DNA from: Coleophoma eucalyptorum
Taxonomy: Eukaryota > Ascomycota > Leotiomycetes > Helotiales > Dermateaceae
Direction of reading: 5' to 3'
Assembly (NCBI GenBank): GCA_026120035.1
Contig: JALRME010000005.1
Coordinates: forward strand, 1,612,001-1,676,000
DNA: 64,000 nt
Shown here: positions 45,538 to 56,874 of the stretch, one piece after another
Layout: each line of letters opens with the position of its first letter
How positions within the stretch are numbered: position 1 is the first letter of the stretch
Program-made: the position numbers and the translations under genes
The notes under the pieces: generated by a model
Seen by the model: the letters and a program-made list of their open reading frames with translations, nothing else
What the model was told of the DNA's origin: nothing
The model's database searches: none

Positions 45538-46157
45538 ATTTGGGGAGACTTGGTCTGCTATCGATGGAGGTTACTCTGACGATGAGGTGTGAATTAGAAA
45601 CAGGGAGGATATGTACTCGATAGCCAATAGTGGGATGGCCGAGGCTGTCCGGAGACGGAATATTTCATTTTCCCGTCACTAAAACGTGATCGGCTGGCAT
45701 TGCGCCACGTATTGATTTGGTGGCCGCGTCGGGGTCGAAGAGAGAACAAATTAAATCACTTCAAACAGAATTGCTTGCTACGGCGGATGGCAACCATGGA
45801 ACAGCAATTACTCAATTGCCCGGTGTCCCACCAGTCAGAAATGGTCCTTAGACGAGTAAGAGACAAGGGTTCAACGGCGTGCTTCGAGAGACATGTCAAA
45901 ACACCCTATAACCAGTCCATATTCTCCTGAACCGACGTCGCGAAATGAACTTGTTAACGAGGACAAAAGACTTGCCAACCTAGTGTTTATAATATTCTAC
46001 TACATCAGGCTGCAATTCAGCCACAAGCTATCTGGCCATTTCCTTTCTTGCCCATGTGGCCTGCTCCTGATCCTGCAAAATCTACACTCTTGTAATTTTA
46101 GAAGACAATTTCATCATTTCTGACACGATCATCAACCAGTCAGGTCTCTTTGTGGAT
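45538..46157. other. intergenic, no gene seen
   Basis: Promoter side of the beta-lactamase-like gene; nothing else recognised. Confidence 0.4.
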
Positions 46158-46885
46158 TTAAGCACCAGTGAGAAGCTCGTAAAAGGTATTGCCCTGGATC
46201 TCGGCAATTTCGAGCTCCAATTTAGAGGGCTGGCGTTCGCCATCGCCGCCGGCCTGCAAAGTCCTACTCAACCAGTTTTCTATATTGGAAAACATCGGGA
46301 TCGGGAGGCAGTAGGTTAACTTACGAAGGTTCCAGCTCCCCATGGGCTGCCGCCATAGACTTCGTCGAGGGTTTTGAATTGAGTAAAGACCGTCTTGTAG
46401 CCAAGATGCACGAAGGATATGCCATGGTGAACTAGATTAGGGAGAACATTCTGAACCGTAGTCTCTGGCCACCACCAGGACCGCCAGTGAGGACGAAGAC
46501 ACCGGCCTTCTTGCCGAACAAGCGACCAGACATCCAGATAGCACCAGTTGCATCCCAGAAGGTCTTCCAGTGTGCAGGGATGCTGCCGTAACGAGTTGGG
46601 ATGCCGAAGAGAAAAGCATCCTACTCTAGCAGCGTCTCTGGTGTTGCGATAGGATATTCGCTATTAGGAGGAGCGTACATCTTTGTCAGGACATCTTGAG
46701 GGAGTGTTTCGGGAATCTGGTAGATGTCGACCTGGCCACCAGCAGCCTCAATTCCTTCCTTCTCAGCTTCGGCAAGTTTCAATATATGACCGTAGAGGGA
46801 GTACTCAATCAGGGATTAGTTAGGTGCTCTGCTGTATGGGCATGGGAGGAAACCATACAAACATGATAGCGATCTTGGGAGCCAT
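46158..46885 (-). pseudogene. WrbA-like NAD(P)H:quinone reductase, pseudogene
   Basis: Flavodoxin-fold quinone reductase relic. From ATG at 46885: MAPKIAIMF, an intron, then [64 protein letters not shown] and [22 protein letters not shown] stop at 46621-46623 precedes DAFLFG. At about 46465 one base is missing, and the frame shifts to [37 protein letters not shown] last intron then leads to KLELEIAEIQGNTFYELLTG and the stop at 46158. Both introns still have correct splice sites, so decay is recent. Such enzymes reduce quinones by two electrons and are usually cytosolic. If both defects were read errors it would be an intact gene, but two independent ones make this less likely. Confidence 0.82.
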
Positions 46886-47970
46886 GATGAGGATAGTAAA
46901 TAAACAGATAACAGGCTGTAATGAGCTGTTGGTTTAGGTTATTTCCAAGGTTTGAGATAGATGGTAGGTACAAAGAGGAATATTAGTATTCTTTCTCGAT
47001 CTCGTGCCGGGCTCAGCAAAGGTATAACTCCGATCAGAATCGCAAAAATCGCCGATTGCTTGATAATAGAATTCATGGCGCTGCAGAGAGGTGTAATAGA
47101 CTATGTGTTGTCAGCAAGAACGCTATGTCACCTTTGAGATTTACTACACGCATTGGAGGATATTTGGAGTCCTATGGTAAGAGGGAGGCAGGGTAGGGGT
47201 TTTACGATCACTTAACTGGCGACCTTAAAGATCTTGCTGCAACCTATCCGGGCAAAGGGAAACTAGCCAATGAAGTCTAGATCTCCTTTCTTCTGTTTTT
47301 GGGCTACGACAGCTTTAGTGCTCCTCCATTTTGCTGTCTCTTTGTAATACTCTTCTATTTATCACCGTTCCTCAACGTACCCCGCGTACCTTAAAAATTA
47401 CAGCGGATACAAGCGGGTATCATAGTAAAACTGTTCTACTTTCGACCGTCTTGGACCCGAGCTTCTACCATGCTCGGCCGAGAGCTTACCCTAGGAATCA
47501 ATTTCCTACAAATCGCATAAGTGTTGCGCACGATACACCCCTGATTCGCATTGCTATTCCAAGCTTACCTTGCTCTAAATAAAATGCAAATCATGTTTTA
47601 GGATTCTTAAGACACATACAATCCTTACCTGTGCGTAAACTTGTGATATGTAAAGACCAAAAGCCAGGCTTATAGATTAGTCATAAAAGTAATCATTCTA
47701 TTACTACTTCTTTTGAGTTACATAACCCCGTCTTTCTAGTATTCGCAACGTGTATAGAAGACAACAGAGCCCATATAAATTCTATACACCTTGACGATCA
47801 GTGTAGTATGCTTAAGCTTTACCTACAACATATGATAAGTATCAAAATATGTTCTACCGTCAAACCTCCTCCTGCTGCTTTCCAGCAATTGGCTTGGCTT
47901 TCATTACTTGCTCTGACTATGTTTGGAATTCTGTGGATTTGGGTATGCTTGTAAGAGTATCAGGTCAATC
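46886..47970. other. AT-rich intergenic, no gene seen
   Basis: About 1 kb without a recognisable gene. Confidence 0.4.
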
Positions 47971-48747
47971 CTAGCCAATGGCTTTATATCTGAGTCGAAG
48001 CATTTGCTCAGCTTTGTTCCACTTTCCTTGACTTTTTAGAATATCTGCAAGGTTGTTCATGCTATTTAATGTCGAGGGGTGCTCTTGACCGAGGACCTTC
48101 TGTATGAGCTGAAGTGCTTGTCAAATGATTAACTTGGCCTCATCGTAGTTCTCCTGGCTCCTCAGGAGCCCTGCAAGGTTACTCATGCTCGTTAATGTCG
48201 ATGGGTGTTCCTGGCTGAGGACCTTCTGCTTTAGATGAAGTGTCTGTTGATAGATCGGCATCGCCTCATCGTACTTGCCCTGGCTTCCTAAGAGCTCTGC
48301 AAGGTTGTTCATGCTCACCAATGTTATAGAATGCTCTTGGCCGAGGACTTTCTGCCTAAGCTGAAGTGGCTGACTATATATCGGCTCGGATTCGTTGTTT
48401 TTGCCCTGGTTTCTTAAGAGCACTGCGAGGCTATTCATATTTACTAGAGTATCAGGGTGCTCCCAGCCGAAGATCTTCTTGCTAAGCTGAAGCATCTGCC
48501 GGTACATCGAATGATTCACGAGGGTTGGAGATAATGGGCTTAGGCAAACTGTTTCCCGAAGCCAATGCACAAAGACCGTGGTGACGCGGCGAGGTCGTAG
48601 TAATTGCTCTCGAGAGCCACAAGTGATGAGAAGACAGTTGCGGTATAGGTTATAAGCGTCTGATAGCTGCAAAGGTGAGGCTGAGATGAGGCTGAGACCG
48701 CATCCTTTGCAGACCTTCTGGAGCCACTCACTATACCTGTGGCGCAC
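47971..48747 (-). pseudogene. TPR-repeat (kinesin-light-chain-like) gene relic
   Basis: Four 42-residue TPR units of the kind found at the C-terminus of fungal NLR/NACHT-TPR proteins: SMYRQMLQLSKKIFGWEHPD, LQLRQKVLGQEHSITLVSMN, LHLKQKVLSQEHPSTLTSMS, and LQLIQKVLGQEHPSTLNSMN. Each is followed by an NLAxLLxSQG-type helix. A TGA at 48121-48123 interrupts the third-to-fourth unit junction where the family has Arg or Gln (fits C-to-T). Reading on in frame continues to a stop at 47971. Upstream (48540-49025) the coding pattern is lost: pieces such as RYSEWLQKVCKGC remain, but the nucleotide-binding domain is not visible. Fungal NLRs of this type act in self/non-self recognition; here only a decayed end is left. 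Confidence 0.7.
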
Positions 48748-49482
48748 GGTTCAAGTAAGTACGGGTATCCGGACAGGGTGAGACCACTGTCGACCGACCC
48801 AGGGAAAACTCGGCCGGTGAGGAACAGCTCTACAAAGCTACTATACTCCAGTTTGCGTATGGGTACTCTAGCAGTGATACTGACTTTACTTTCAAAAGAT
48901 GACCAATTTCTTACGGATGTCTCAAAGACAGCATGCTGGAACACTAGATATAGCCGCATCTTCACGTACAATATTTGATTTGGACAAGGCTTGATCTTAA
49001 GGCCCAAGTTCATGTGAAAACACAAGCAATTTGACTATGGTATTGAGACGATACCAATCTCTTTTATCTATGCAAATTTTCGCAATGGTAAGCTTTAAGA
49101 ACCGCCACAAATTGCTTCTCTACAATTATTAGTGGAGAATTCAAAATTGAGTATCTGAAGCCTGTGATTAGTCTCTATATCTTATCATTTAAGATTTTGC
49201 ATAAAACTATCTTTAAGGTAGTAAGTTAATAGATGAGAATTGTCTACCGTTGAGGATATCTAATCTCGTAGGGATTTCTGTCTATGACTCGTCTGAATGT
49301 ATAGTATTTTAATAATAGGTAATGTTTTCGATGCCTCATTTAGATATTTGAATGATTCTAACATACTTGCCCCTTCAGAGATCCTCACCACAGGCAGTAA
49401 ACCCAATCTCGTATCACTACAGCAATGTATTGTTCATTCTGGACAGCATTTATATAATACAAGAAATATCCAGAAATGCTAA
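48748..49482. other. AT-rich intergenic, remains of the TPR gene
   Basis: Upstream part of the broken TPR gene may reach to about 49025; the rest is AT-rich with no coding signal. Confidence 0.35.
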
Positions 49483-51384
49483 CTACATAAATGGCAGCGG
49501 TATGCCAAAGGTTTGGTAGCTGAAGCATTTCATGGTTACCCTCCTTTGTTGACTTCTCTGCGCTTCACCATGTAGCTCTACGAAGGACGCAAAAAAGCCA
49601 CTCCTACTTATCGGGTTCTTGATTTGCCTCAAGCGATTGGCTGCCCACTGCGTGTCGTCCTTTTCAAAACTTTCGAGGCTATATATAAACAGCGGCCGGA
49701 GATATCCTGGGTTGAGGGCGTGCTCGCTTGACACGTTCCAGTCACCTTCGACGATATCCCGGATATGTTGCATGGCTTCCTTGGCTTCCGGCGACGCAAA
49801 AACAGGATCCCCCAGGATGCGCCCGATTGCGACTATCTCTGTGAAGTATGTCGCCAAACTAATTCCAGCGAATGCAATAAGGCGGTCTGCAATCTTGTCA
49901 CTGAAGTGTTCTCGAAGTTCGCTCGGTTGCAACCGCAATGGGCCAGGCCGGGCTTCCCACAGGCATCCCATCTTGGCTTTCAGGCCAGCCAGGATATTGC
50001 TAACTTCGGCTTGGTCAGCGGCGGTGATTCGAGATCGACGATAATGGGTTACATTTGCGAGTTGATTCGAAACTCTCTGTACCTCTAGATAAAAGGTGAA
50101 AATAGGCGCACTGATGATATCGTATAATGCATTTTCTGGATGCGTGTCACGGTCCAGTATGGATAGGCTAGGCACCTCCGTGATGTAGTGATATAGAAGG
50201 CTAGACACCGGTTTGGGCAATAGGTCAGGGCTTCCTCCGCGTTTAGCAGCGGTATTTAGCAGCTGCAACCAGGCACCAATCCGTAAGGAAACAGATGACC
50301 GATTGCTACTCTGCAACCAAGCTTCCAATCTTGTCACAAAAGCTCCATCTAATCCACTAAAAACAGGATTTTCCTCATTAGGGCGAGTTAGCTCGGCTAA
50401 GAAAAGCAGGAAGGCGACGACTAGAACGACATTAAATTCAACAGAATCGCTGCCTGATATCGACTCAAACATGTTGACGGTGGTCTGATATACTGATATA
50501 GCGTGGGTCATTGGCAGTCGTTCTACTTGCGCTCTATATATAACTTGGACCATAATGATAGCCTTAGCCACCGAGGCCTCCTGCATACCCAGTTCGGCAA
50601 TATAAGACTTCATCCTGTTCCAATTCAACTGATCAAAGGGTGAGAGGACGGGACAGTCCACCTCTTCAATGAAATAGGAGAATGAAGACGGAGTCGGCAT
50701 GTCGGCAGCTGCAGACCAATCCATAGCCAAGATTAAAGAAATGACCTGTGAAGTAAGCTGGAAACGAGCATAGAGAGACTTTGCAGTATTCGAATTATCC
50801 CGTTGACAAGGGGCATTAATCCAGTGGTAGTTGGATAGCGCATTGGCTTCAATAGGCGGCGAATGACCGTCTAGTTGCGTTCCTGGTTGTACGTCTGGCT
50901 GCACTTCTGGCTGCTCTTCTGGCTCTACATTTGGCTGAGCGTCTCGCAGTACATCGTCATCAGGACTCTCCGAACCTTCGAAACCACTGAAGTCGAATGT
51001 GTTTTGAAGAGAGGAGGAATTCTTTTGAACCAGAGAATCCCCGTTTTCAGTCCACGACAGGGCGATGTTGAGCCCTGTTCTTGTATTGGTTTGATCATCT
51101 AGACGGTCTGTGTGTTCCTCATTTGATTCCTCGGCGGGCACTGCAAGGCGTCTTCGTTTGACTGGCACACGGTAGATGCATGTTTTTTTTAACCGCGTGC
51201 AATTTTGACAACTCGGTCGCTGCTCGTCGCATTTGACCTTCCGGGCTCTGCAGATAAGGCATCCCGTGCGTACACGGCCTCTGTAGTTACAGTTCGCAAG
51301 AAACGCTGGCCTTGGGGTCAGCGGACTTGGGGTTCTTTCAATTTGATTAGAATCGGTCGAATCTGTAAGCACTGTCGAGTCCAT
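49483..51384 (-). CDS. Zn2Cys6 transcription factor, 633 aa
   Basis: Nuclear regulator without introns. The start at 51384 (MDSTVLTDSTDSNQIERTPS) is the first ATG in the frame. The DNA-binding cluster is GCLICRARKVKCDEQRPSCQ NC...C, with spacing C-x2-C-x6-C-x5-C-x2-C-x6-C (about residues 42-70), followed by the basic linker PVKRRRLAVP. A Pro/Glu/Gln-rich low-complexity stretch comes next (EPEEQPEVQPDVQPGTQ). The C-terminal helical part has VISLILAMDWSAA, FDQLNWNRMKSYIAELGMQ, VSSLLYHYITEVPSLSI and the typical end PLFIYSLESFEKDDTQW. This belongs to the group with a Fungal_trans_2-like end. Target genes are unknown; the nearest intact genes are the sugar transporter upstream and the beta-lactamase-like hydrolase. 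Confidence 0.88.
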   Translation of the reverse strand: MDSTVLTDSTDSNQIERTPSPLTPRPAFLANCNYRGRVRTGCLICRARKVKCDEQRPSCQNCTRLKKTCIYRVPVKRRRLAVPAEESNEEHTDRLDDQTNTRTGLNIALSWTENGDSLVQKNSSSLQNTFDFSGFEGSESPDDDVLRDAQPNVEPEEQPEVQPDVQPGTQLDGHSPPIEANALSNYHWINAPCQRDNSNTAKSLYARFQLTSQVISLILAMDWSAAADMPTPSSFSYFIEEVDCPVLSPFDQLNWNRMKSYIAELGMQEASVAKAIIMVQVIYRAQVERLPMTHAISVYQTTVNMFESISGSDSVEFNVVLVVAFLLFLAELTRPNEENPVFSGLDGAFVTRLEAWLQSSNRSSVSLRIGAWLQLLNTAAKRGGSPDLLPKPVSSLLYHYITEVPSLSILDRDTHPENALYDIISAPIFTFYLEVQRVSNQLANVTHYRRSRITAADQAEVSNILAGLKAKMGCLWEARPGPLRLQPSELREHFSDKIADRLIAFAGISLATYFTEIVAIGRILGDPVFASPEAKEAMQHIRDIVEGDWNVSSEHALNPGYLRPLFIYSLESFEKDDTQWAANRLRQIKNPISRSGFFASFVELHGEAQRSQQRRVTMKCFSYQTFGIPLPFM

Positions 51385-52641
51385 GGGACGCTGTTGGTTG
51401 CAATAGGGAGGCAATACTAGTTCACAACGGTGTCCAGACAGTAGATGACAAGCTGTAAAGTCAGTTGGTTTTGAAAGCCCACTTTGTACTCATGTTAAAT
51501 ACACCGATCTAATAAACTAAAGCATGGTGGGTTTGTGTTTTATAATCTGAACGCCTGGTATGGCTGGGGTGTGGGTCTTAGCGCGGGTTAACAACTTTTG
51601 GCTTGCGTCCAATACATTCTTTGCTTAGGAGCACATGTGACCTACCGATTGGGCCAAGAAATTTGCCGGGTCCGACTGTGGAGTTCGAGGTACTCCGGGT
51701 TACGATACCATAGATGCGGATATCCATCTCCTGTGAGGAGGTCAAAACAGGATGCGGCGATTGGTCGGAATAGATGCACAGTAACCGTTCAAATTGGTGT
51801 GGTCCCGGTAGATTGGATCGATAACATGCATTCCGGGGTACAACTCGTTGCAAGGGGTACCGAATGCGCCCCCTTGCTTAAATGCCTGAGATCGCTCTCA
51901 TTTGATATAAATGAGAGGAAAAGAGCAAAAGAAAATGGAAAAGGTTGACTTAGCCTAGGATAATTAATTTACAATCAATCAGGTTAAGTTCCTGTGTTGG
52001 AAGATAAATAATCATGTGATAGGCTCCAGGCGTCAGTTACGTACTTACAACAGCTTTTTTTACCATCTGACCTAATCAAAATCTCTTCAAAATATAAGTG
52101 CAGTTCCAGCTCTATATCCTTTTCGTTCAGTAAAATATGCATTGTGCCAGGAACATTTTATTTTATTTACTCCAAGTATTAGGAGCTATAAGCGAGGACT
52201 CATGATTGATATATGACTTTGGCCTCCAAAGTAGGAGGTTGAGGATCAATTTGATATTACAATACTACTACTGCTAATAAGCTTCTTGTACCTTGTTTGC
52301 ATAAGCTCTAACTAATATCTCTGCACCAATTTTGAATGAATATCTGGGAGTAAATCATAAACTAGACTTAGAGTCAAAGATAGCCGAGATGAATTAGGTC
52401 TAAATGGAGGCTCAAAAGAGTGTCTAGTTGAACCGTTCACTAGATTGATTAGATGCTAATGGTATCTAACTAAGCAATGGATAAAGAAATAGATCTAGCA
52501 TAGAAGAAGAGAAAGCCATTATTCCAGTCAGGCGACTTCATGGAATTATACCCCCAGAGGACACATCGCAATAGTTCTCTCCGAGGACCATGGATTATTC
52601 TTTCTACCATATCTTTATGCGCAACCTCTCGTGTCGAAAGT
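51385..52641. other. intergenic, no gene seen
   Basis: Promoter side of the Zn2Cys6 gene and 3' side of the sugar transporter. The distal part (about 51960-52480) is strongly AT-rich. Confidence 0.4.
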
Positions 52642-55079
52642 TTACGCGCTTTTAACGGTCTCGAACTTATCGGACTTCTCAATAATGGGTGCTGGCTTAG
52701 GGATCTTCTGTAGGAAGATGTATCGGCGGATGAACCAAGGAAGCCACACCGTCAACTCATAGTGAATGTAAGTCTTCGTTGGGACCGAGAAGACCTCTGT
52801 AAGGAAGGTTAGTGAAAGGTTACACAAGTCGAGCGAGGTTTCACTTACGGTCAATTTCCTCCAGGGTGAGCTGCTTGGTTTCTCTAAGGAAACAGAATAT
52901 CATGAACCAAGCAATCAGGTTCAGTCCAGCATAAAAGCCGACTAGGGCCAAGGTTAGCAGATCTCCTGCACGTAATCTAGCTGTGTCCACTTACAAGCAC
53001 CAGTTGGAGTCATAACGGTCTGCATTCGAGGGAAAGTCAAACTGAGGATACCGGCTACACGCAATTTGGTTAGTAAGATATCGGTGGATTCGAGGTGGGA
53101 ATTCCGTACCGAAAGTGTTGTTGATACAAACGGCCCAAGCCATTCCTTGCTCTCGATGAATAGTGGGGAATACTTCGGCAGAGTACTGGAAAGCGACGGG
53201 TCCTTCGCCTAAAGAGTAGCAGATGGTGAAGAGGTAGACAAACCTAGTTGAAGAACGTCATCAGTAAAGCTCACAACTGCAACTCTCCGGGTTCAACTTA
53301 CAAGACAACGGGGCCAATTCTCTCGCCACGACTACCCGAATCCTTCAGCAAAGACAAGCCTCCAGCTAGCAAGAAAAGGCACATGAGAGGGAAGGTCTGC
53401 ACGAGGAGTCGTCAGTTATATTTCCCCTACAACGCTCGGGAAACTCACAATCAGGCACAGGGTTCTTCGGCCCTTGGTATCAATCAGGAACAAAGTAGGG
53501 ATGGTGAACACCACCTGAATGGCACCATAACCGAGCGATGCGTACAAGGCCTCAGTCGCGGAGTAACCGACATTTTCGAAGATAGTTGAGCTGTAGAAAG
53601 AAATGACTGCCAGGGGTTAGAACTGACCCCGCACGTGAGGCGAGACGACTTACTATTGATACCGCACATCTGCTGGGCAATCATAACCGTTGAGGCACCA
53701 TAGTTGGCACGTCGAATTCTTGGCACAGTGAAGCAGTCCGACAAACGGGAGAAGTAGCTCGATCCCTGGGTCTCCTTGAGTTCCACCTGGTAGATGACAT
53801 ATGAATAGTAGTAGTCTCGGGCCGCGATAATCGGATGAGCACGCAATTTCAACATGGATTTGAATCCTTGAGAGATTTTGCCGTGCTTCATCAGCCAACG
53901 GGGGGATTCGGGACAGAAGAAGATGCCAGCCATGAGGAAAAAGGATGGAATGAAGGCCGAGCCGAGTTGGAGACGCCATGCGATCCGGCCCGTGTCTTTG
54001 ACAATGACATTGGCGGCGAAACCCAAAAAGATACCTGCGGGACCAAATTAGTAACCGCTTCAAAACAGAGAAGGGGAAGTATCGAACCGGCCACAACCCA
54101 AAGTTGCCAGAACATCACGAGCGCTCCTCTAATGCGAGCGGGGGCCATCTCGGCTGAGTAGATGGGCACAGTGGCGTTCTTTGCCCCAATACCGATACCC
54201 ATGATAAATCGAGCCGCGAAGAGACTTTGCCATGACTGGGCAAAGGCAGAACCAATCGGGGTGGCGGTCAAACAGGCCGCCGTGAGGAAAATCTCGCCTC
54301 TACGACCCAAGTAGTGGTTCAGGGGATCGACAATGAAAGCACCGCTATTTATCCCATCAGTTCACTGCAGTCGCCGCACCCACACTCACACTCGCACTCA
54401 CATGAGACCCGCCGTCAAGAAAATGATAGCATTGATAACTCCCACGATCCATTCAGCGCGCGCCGTACCGACCAGACCGAATTCTTGAGGGAAAGACAAG
54501 TTGGCGCCGTTGGAACCCGTCTGATCCCATCCTTGGGTGGCCGCTCCCATGGCACACAGCGCAATGGAGTACCAGAGCATGAACGGGCCGTGCCATTTGT
54601 GGTTCCGTTCGTAGTCGAGGGCATGGCGCTCTTGGTCGTCGAGCTCGTTGACCATCTCGAAGCGTTCGGGATCACGTGCGACGAGAGCAGCGCGACCAAA
54701 TAGCGCCGCGTGCTCGCCCATCCCATGTAGCTCGGCAAAGGTGTGGGCGTCGGCAACCGTCTTCTCAGGCGAGTCGCGCTGGGGAAGGAGAGAGGGTCAG
54801 CATTCAGGGCGACAGCTAAGCACGAAAGGCTGCGCGATGCGCCCAAGATTGCCATTGCGGTGACAATGGCGATGACCACGGCGATGGCGCCTTGGAGGGG
54901 GATTTGGATGGTGTCAAACTCACCTGCAGGGGATTCTCTACGATGTTGAGGGCCAGTGACCGGTGGTGGTGGTGGTCGTCGTCGCCTGCAGCCCCGCCAT
55001 ACACGCCCGCCTCCTCCGCCTTAGCCACATGCTCGCTTTGAGAAGCGAAGCCGATGTCCGCCGACGCCTTTTCCGCCAT
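52642..55079 (-). CDS. MFS sugar transporter, GC-rich gene
   Basis: Sugar porter of the plasma membrane, about 560 aa in around nine exons. It starts at 55079 (MAEKASADIGFASQSEHVAK) with a long hydrophilic N-terminus that includes an Asp/His run (DDDHHHH). First helix region: WYSIALCAMGAATQGWDQTG, with SNGANLSFPQEFG. Then follow GVINAIIFLTAG, NHYLGRRGEIFLTAA, ARFIMGIGIGAKNATVPIYS and PARIRGALVMFWQLWVVAGI. The motif FFCPESPRWLMKHGKISQG (PESPR) precedes the large loop. After it come GASTVMIAQQMCGIN, LIDTKGRRTLCLI, YSLGEGPVAFQYSAEVFP and, near the end, FCFLRETKQLTLEEID, finishing at KFETVKSA. All sugar-porter signatures are present. The gene lies in the GC-rich segment, unlike its neighbours. 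Confidence 0.9.
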
Positions 55080-56022
55080 GGTGGGAGGGGAAGAATGGAG
55101 GGGGTTTGTTTACGATTTTTCGTCGCAATGGCCTGGGGATATACCACAAAGGCGATGGGTTGTCGAGGGCGAAAGAAAAGTAGATGGGAGAAACAAAAGC
55201 AAAGGACAAGTCTGGGGAGAGTCTGGGGGAAAGCGGGCCTTATGAGGAGAGGTACTGTCTACAGTGGGCAAGAGAGCGGACAATCCTGTGCTGGACGACC
55301 CACTCGTGTCACTGTGAGAAGGACCCACCGTGAAGGCTCGGTTTACCCCATGGGGCGTGGCCGTTGCTGGGCGGTGAGCACCACAGCAGAATCCCCCCCA
55401 GCAATGCGACGATACTCTCGACTCTCACGACCCTCGCAGCCCTCCTCCCAACCCTCGGCCTCTGCTGCTCTACCTTGGCAGAATGCGGAAGGTGACTTTT
55501 CATGTCTTTCCCCGGCCGCACGTACATCTCACCTGCGTCATCGGCGCCCCCGAGCCTTCGACTCCCGCTGCTCATTCGTCGCGCGAGATGAGTCCCCCCA
55601 TGTTTTGCACCTTAGCCAGCGCCCAGGATATCACCTCCAACTGCTGGGTCGCTGGCCCTCCGCTAATCAGAAGGCCGGATCCGTTCACCTGGCTCCACTG
55701 TGGGCGTTGAGGGCCAAGATAACATGTCTCGTCCTTGATGTTTCACGGGCGGGCGCTGCCATCCTCCCAATCAAAGCCGGTTGAGGACGGCAATGCTACA
55801 CCAGACCAGTGTAGCCTGCATACCAAGTCAAGGTTGCAGTGAAGCCGTGATGCGCCAACCGCAACCCCAACCTTGGCCCGCGGGTCAGTGGCGTTAACTC
55901 GGTCCGGTTTAGACTTTGGACCAAGTCTTGTGTAGCTTGGAATCCTTCGATTATGAGGCCATGTTCACGTACCGACCGTGGAATCCTTATCAGAGTTTTC
56001 CCCGGGAGCATAGGGTACGATC

Positions 56023-56058
56023 GCAGAGCATAGCAGAGTAGAGCATAGCAGAGCATGG
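56023..56058. repeat. short imperfect repeat, AGAGCATAGC unit
   Basis: GAGCATAGCAGAGTAGAGCA continues with further GAGCAT copies: three GAGCAT units within 36 bases. Confidence 0.6.
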
Positions 56059-56184
56059 CTTAAATTAAGGTACTGCAAAAGAAACTGTATAGGCGAGGCG
56101 CGCGGGTTACGCTTGCGGTCGTCGGAAAAAACTGCCATCGCATTGTTTATTTATTCCATGTACATATGTCAACACTGGCATTCT

Positions 56185-56222
56185 TGCATGCTTTCCTGCT
56201 TTCCTGCTTGCCTGCTTGCATA
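56185..56222. repeat. short tandem repeat, TGCTTTCC/TGCTTGCC unit
   Basis: About five copies of an 8-base unit (TGCTTTCC, TGCTTTCC, TGCTTGCC, TGCTTGCA) in a row. Confidence 0.65.
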
Positions 56223-56874
56223 CACCTCCCCTCACCTGATCCGTTTTCATCTTGCGCTGTAACTTTGGAACCTTGATCCATCCATTTTTCCGTGTCTGGG
56301 GCTCCCTCTCCGCCCCAAGCCCTGGGGTTCAGTCAGCGACTGGAACCATGGCGAAAGATGCCCCACTACACACCATGCAGAACGGGAATTGACTCCGGTA
56401 AAGATCAGAGACCGACATCATACAACAATTTTGACCATCTATAACCGTATGATCCCGTCAGTTCATCCTGTCCGATGACGGACTCGGGTCTGCCAGTTTC
56501 CCGTCCCTCCTATCTTCAGAGCCTGAACTCCCTCGGCCGTTGCGAGAGGATGGCCTTTCTAGCTGGCTCGGCTTCATTCTTTCACTGCCCGGCACTGTAT
56601 GTTGCCCTCCCATCAACCTGGATGCGGCCCTGGGTCTGACTTTGCATCCTGTAGAGTTAAGGTGTGGCACCTTGCTTCAGACCAAGTCGTGCAAGTCTGA
56701 GGTGCATGCACCCACGATAACGCTTGGCTGAATGGGGTGCTGACAAGAACCGGCGCTAGCATTCTGACATCTCACCGAATGCTGTGAATTTATACACCGG
56801 ACTTTGGCTTTTTTTTTACGACATCGGGCCTTTATGAAGTCGGGCTCTATGGGTATTGCCATAATCCCCTTGTT

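Larger units (their letters stand above)
55080..56874. other. GC-rich intergenic region, no gene seen
   Basis: Long upstream region shared by the transporter (-) and the regulator-like relic (+). A long open frame on the + strand at 54963-55784 overlaps the transporter's start and is judged spurious. Simple repeats occur at its right part (listed). Confidence 0.5.

Noticed and set aside
49619..50044. 141-codon + strand frame
   Set aside because: Antisense to the Zn2Cys6 factor.
54963..55784. 273-codon open frame on the + strand
   Set aside because: Begins antisense to the sugar-transporter N-terminus with a poly-Val run that mirrors the His run; Arg/Ser-rich and without known motifs in a GC-rich region where long chance frames are common.
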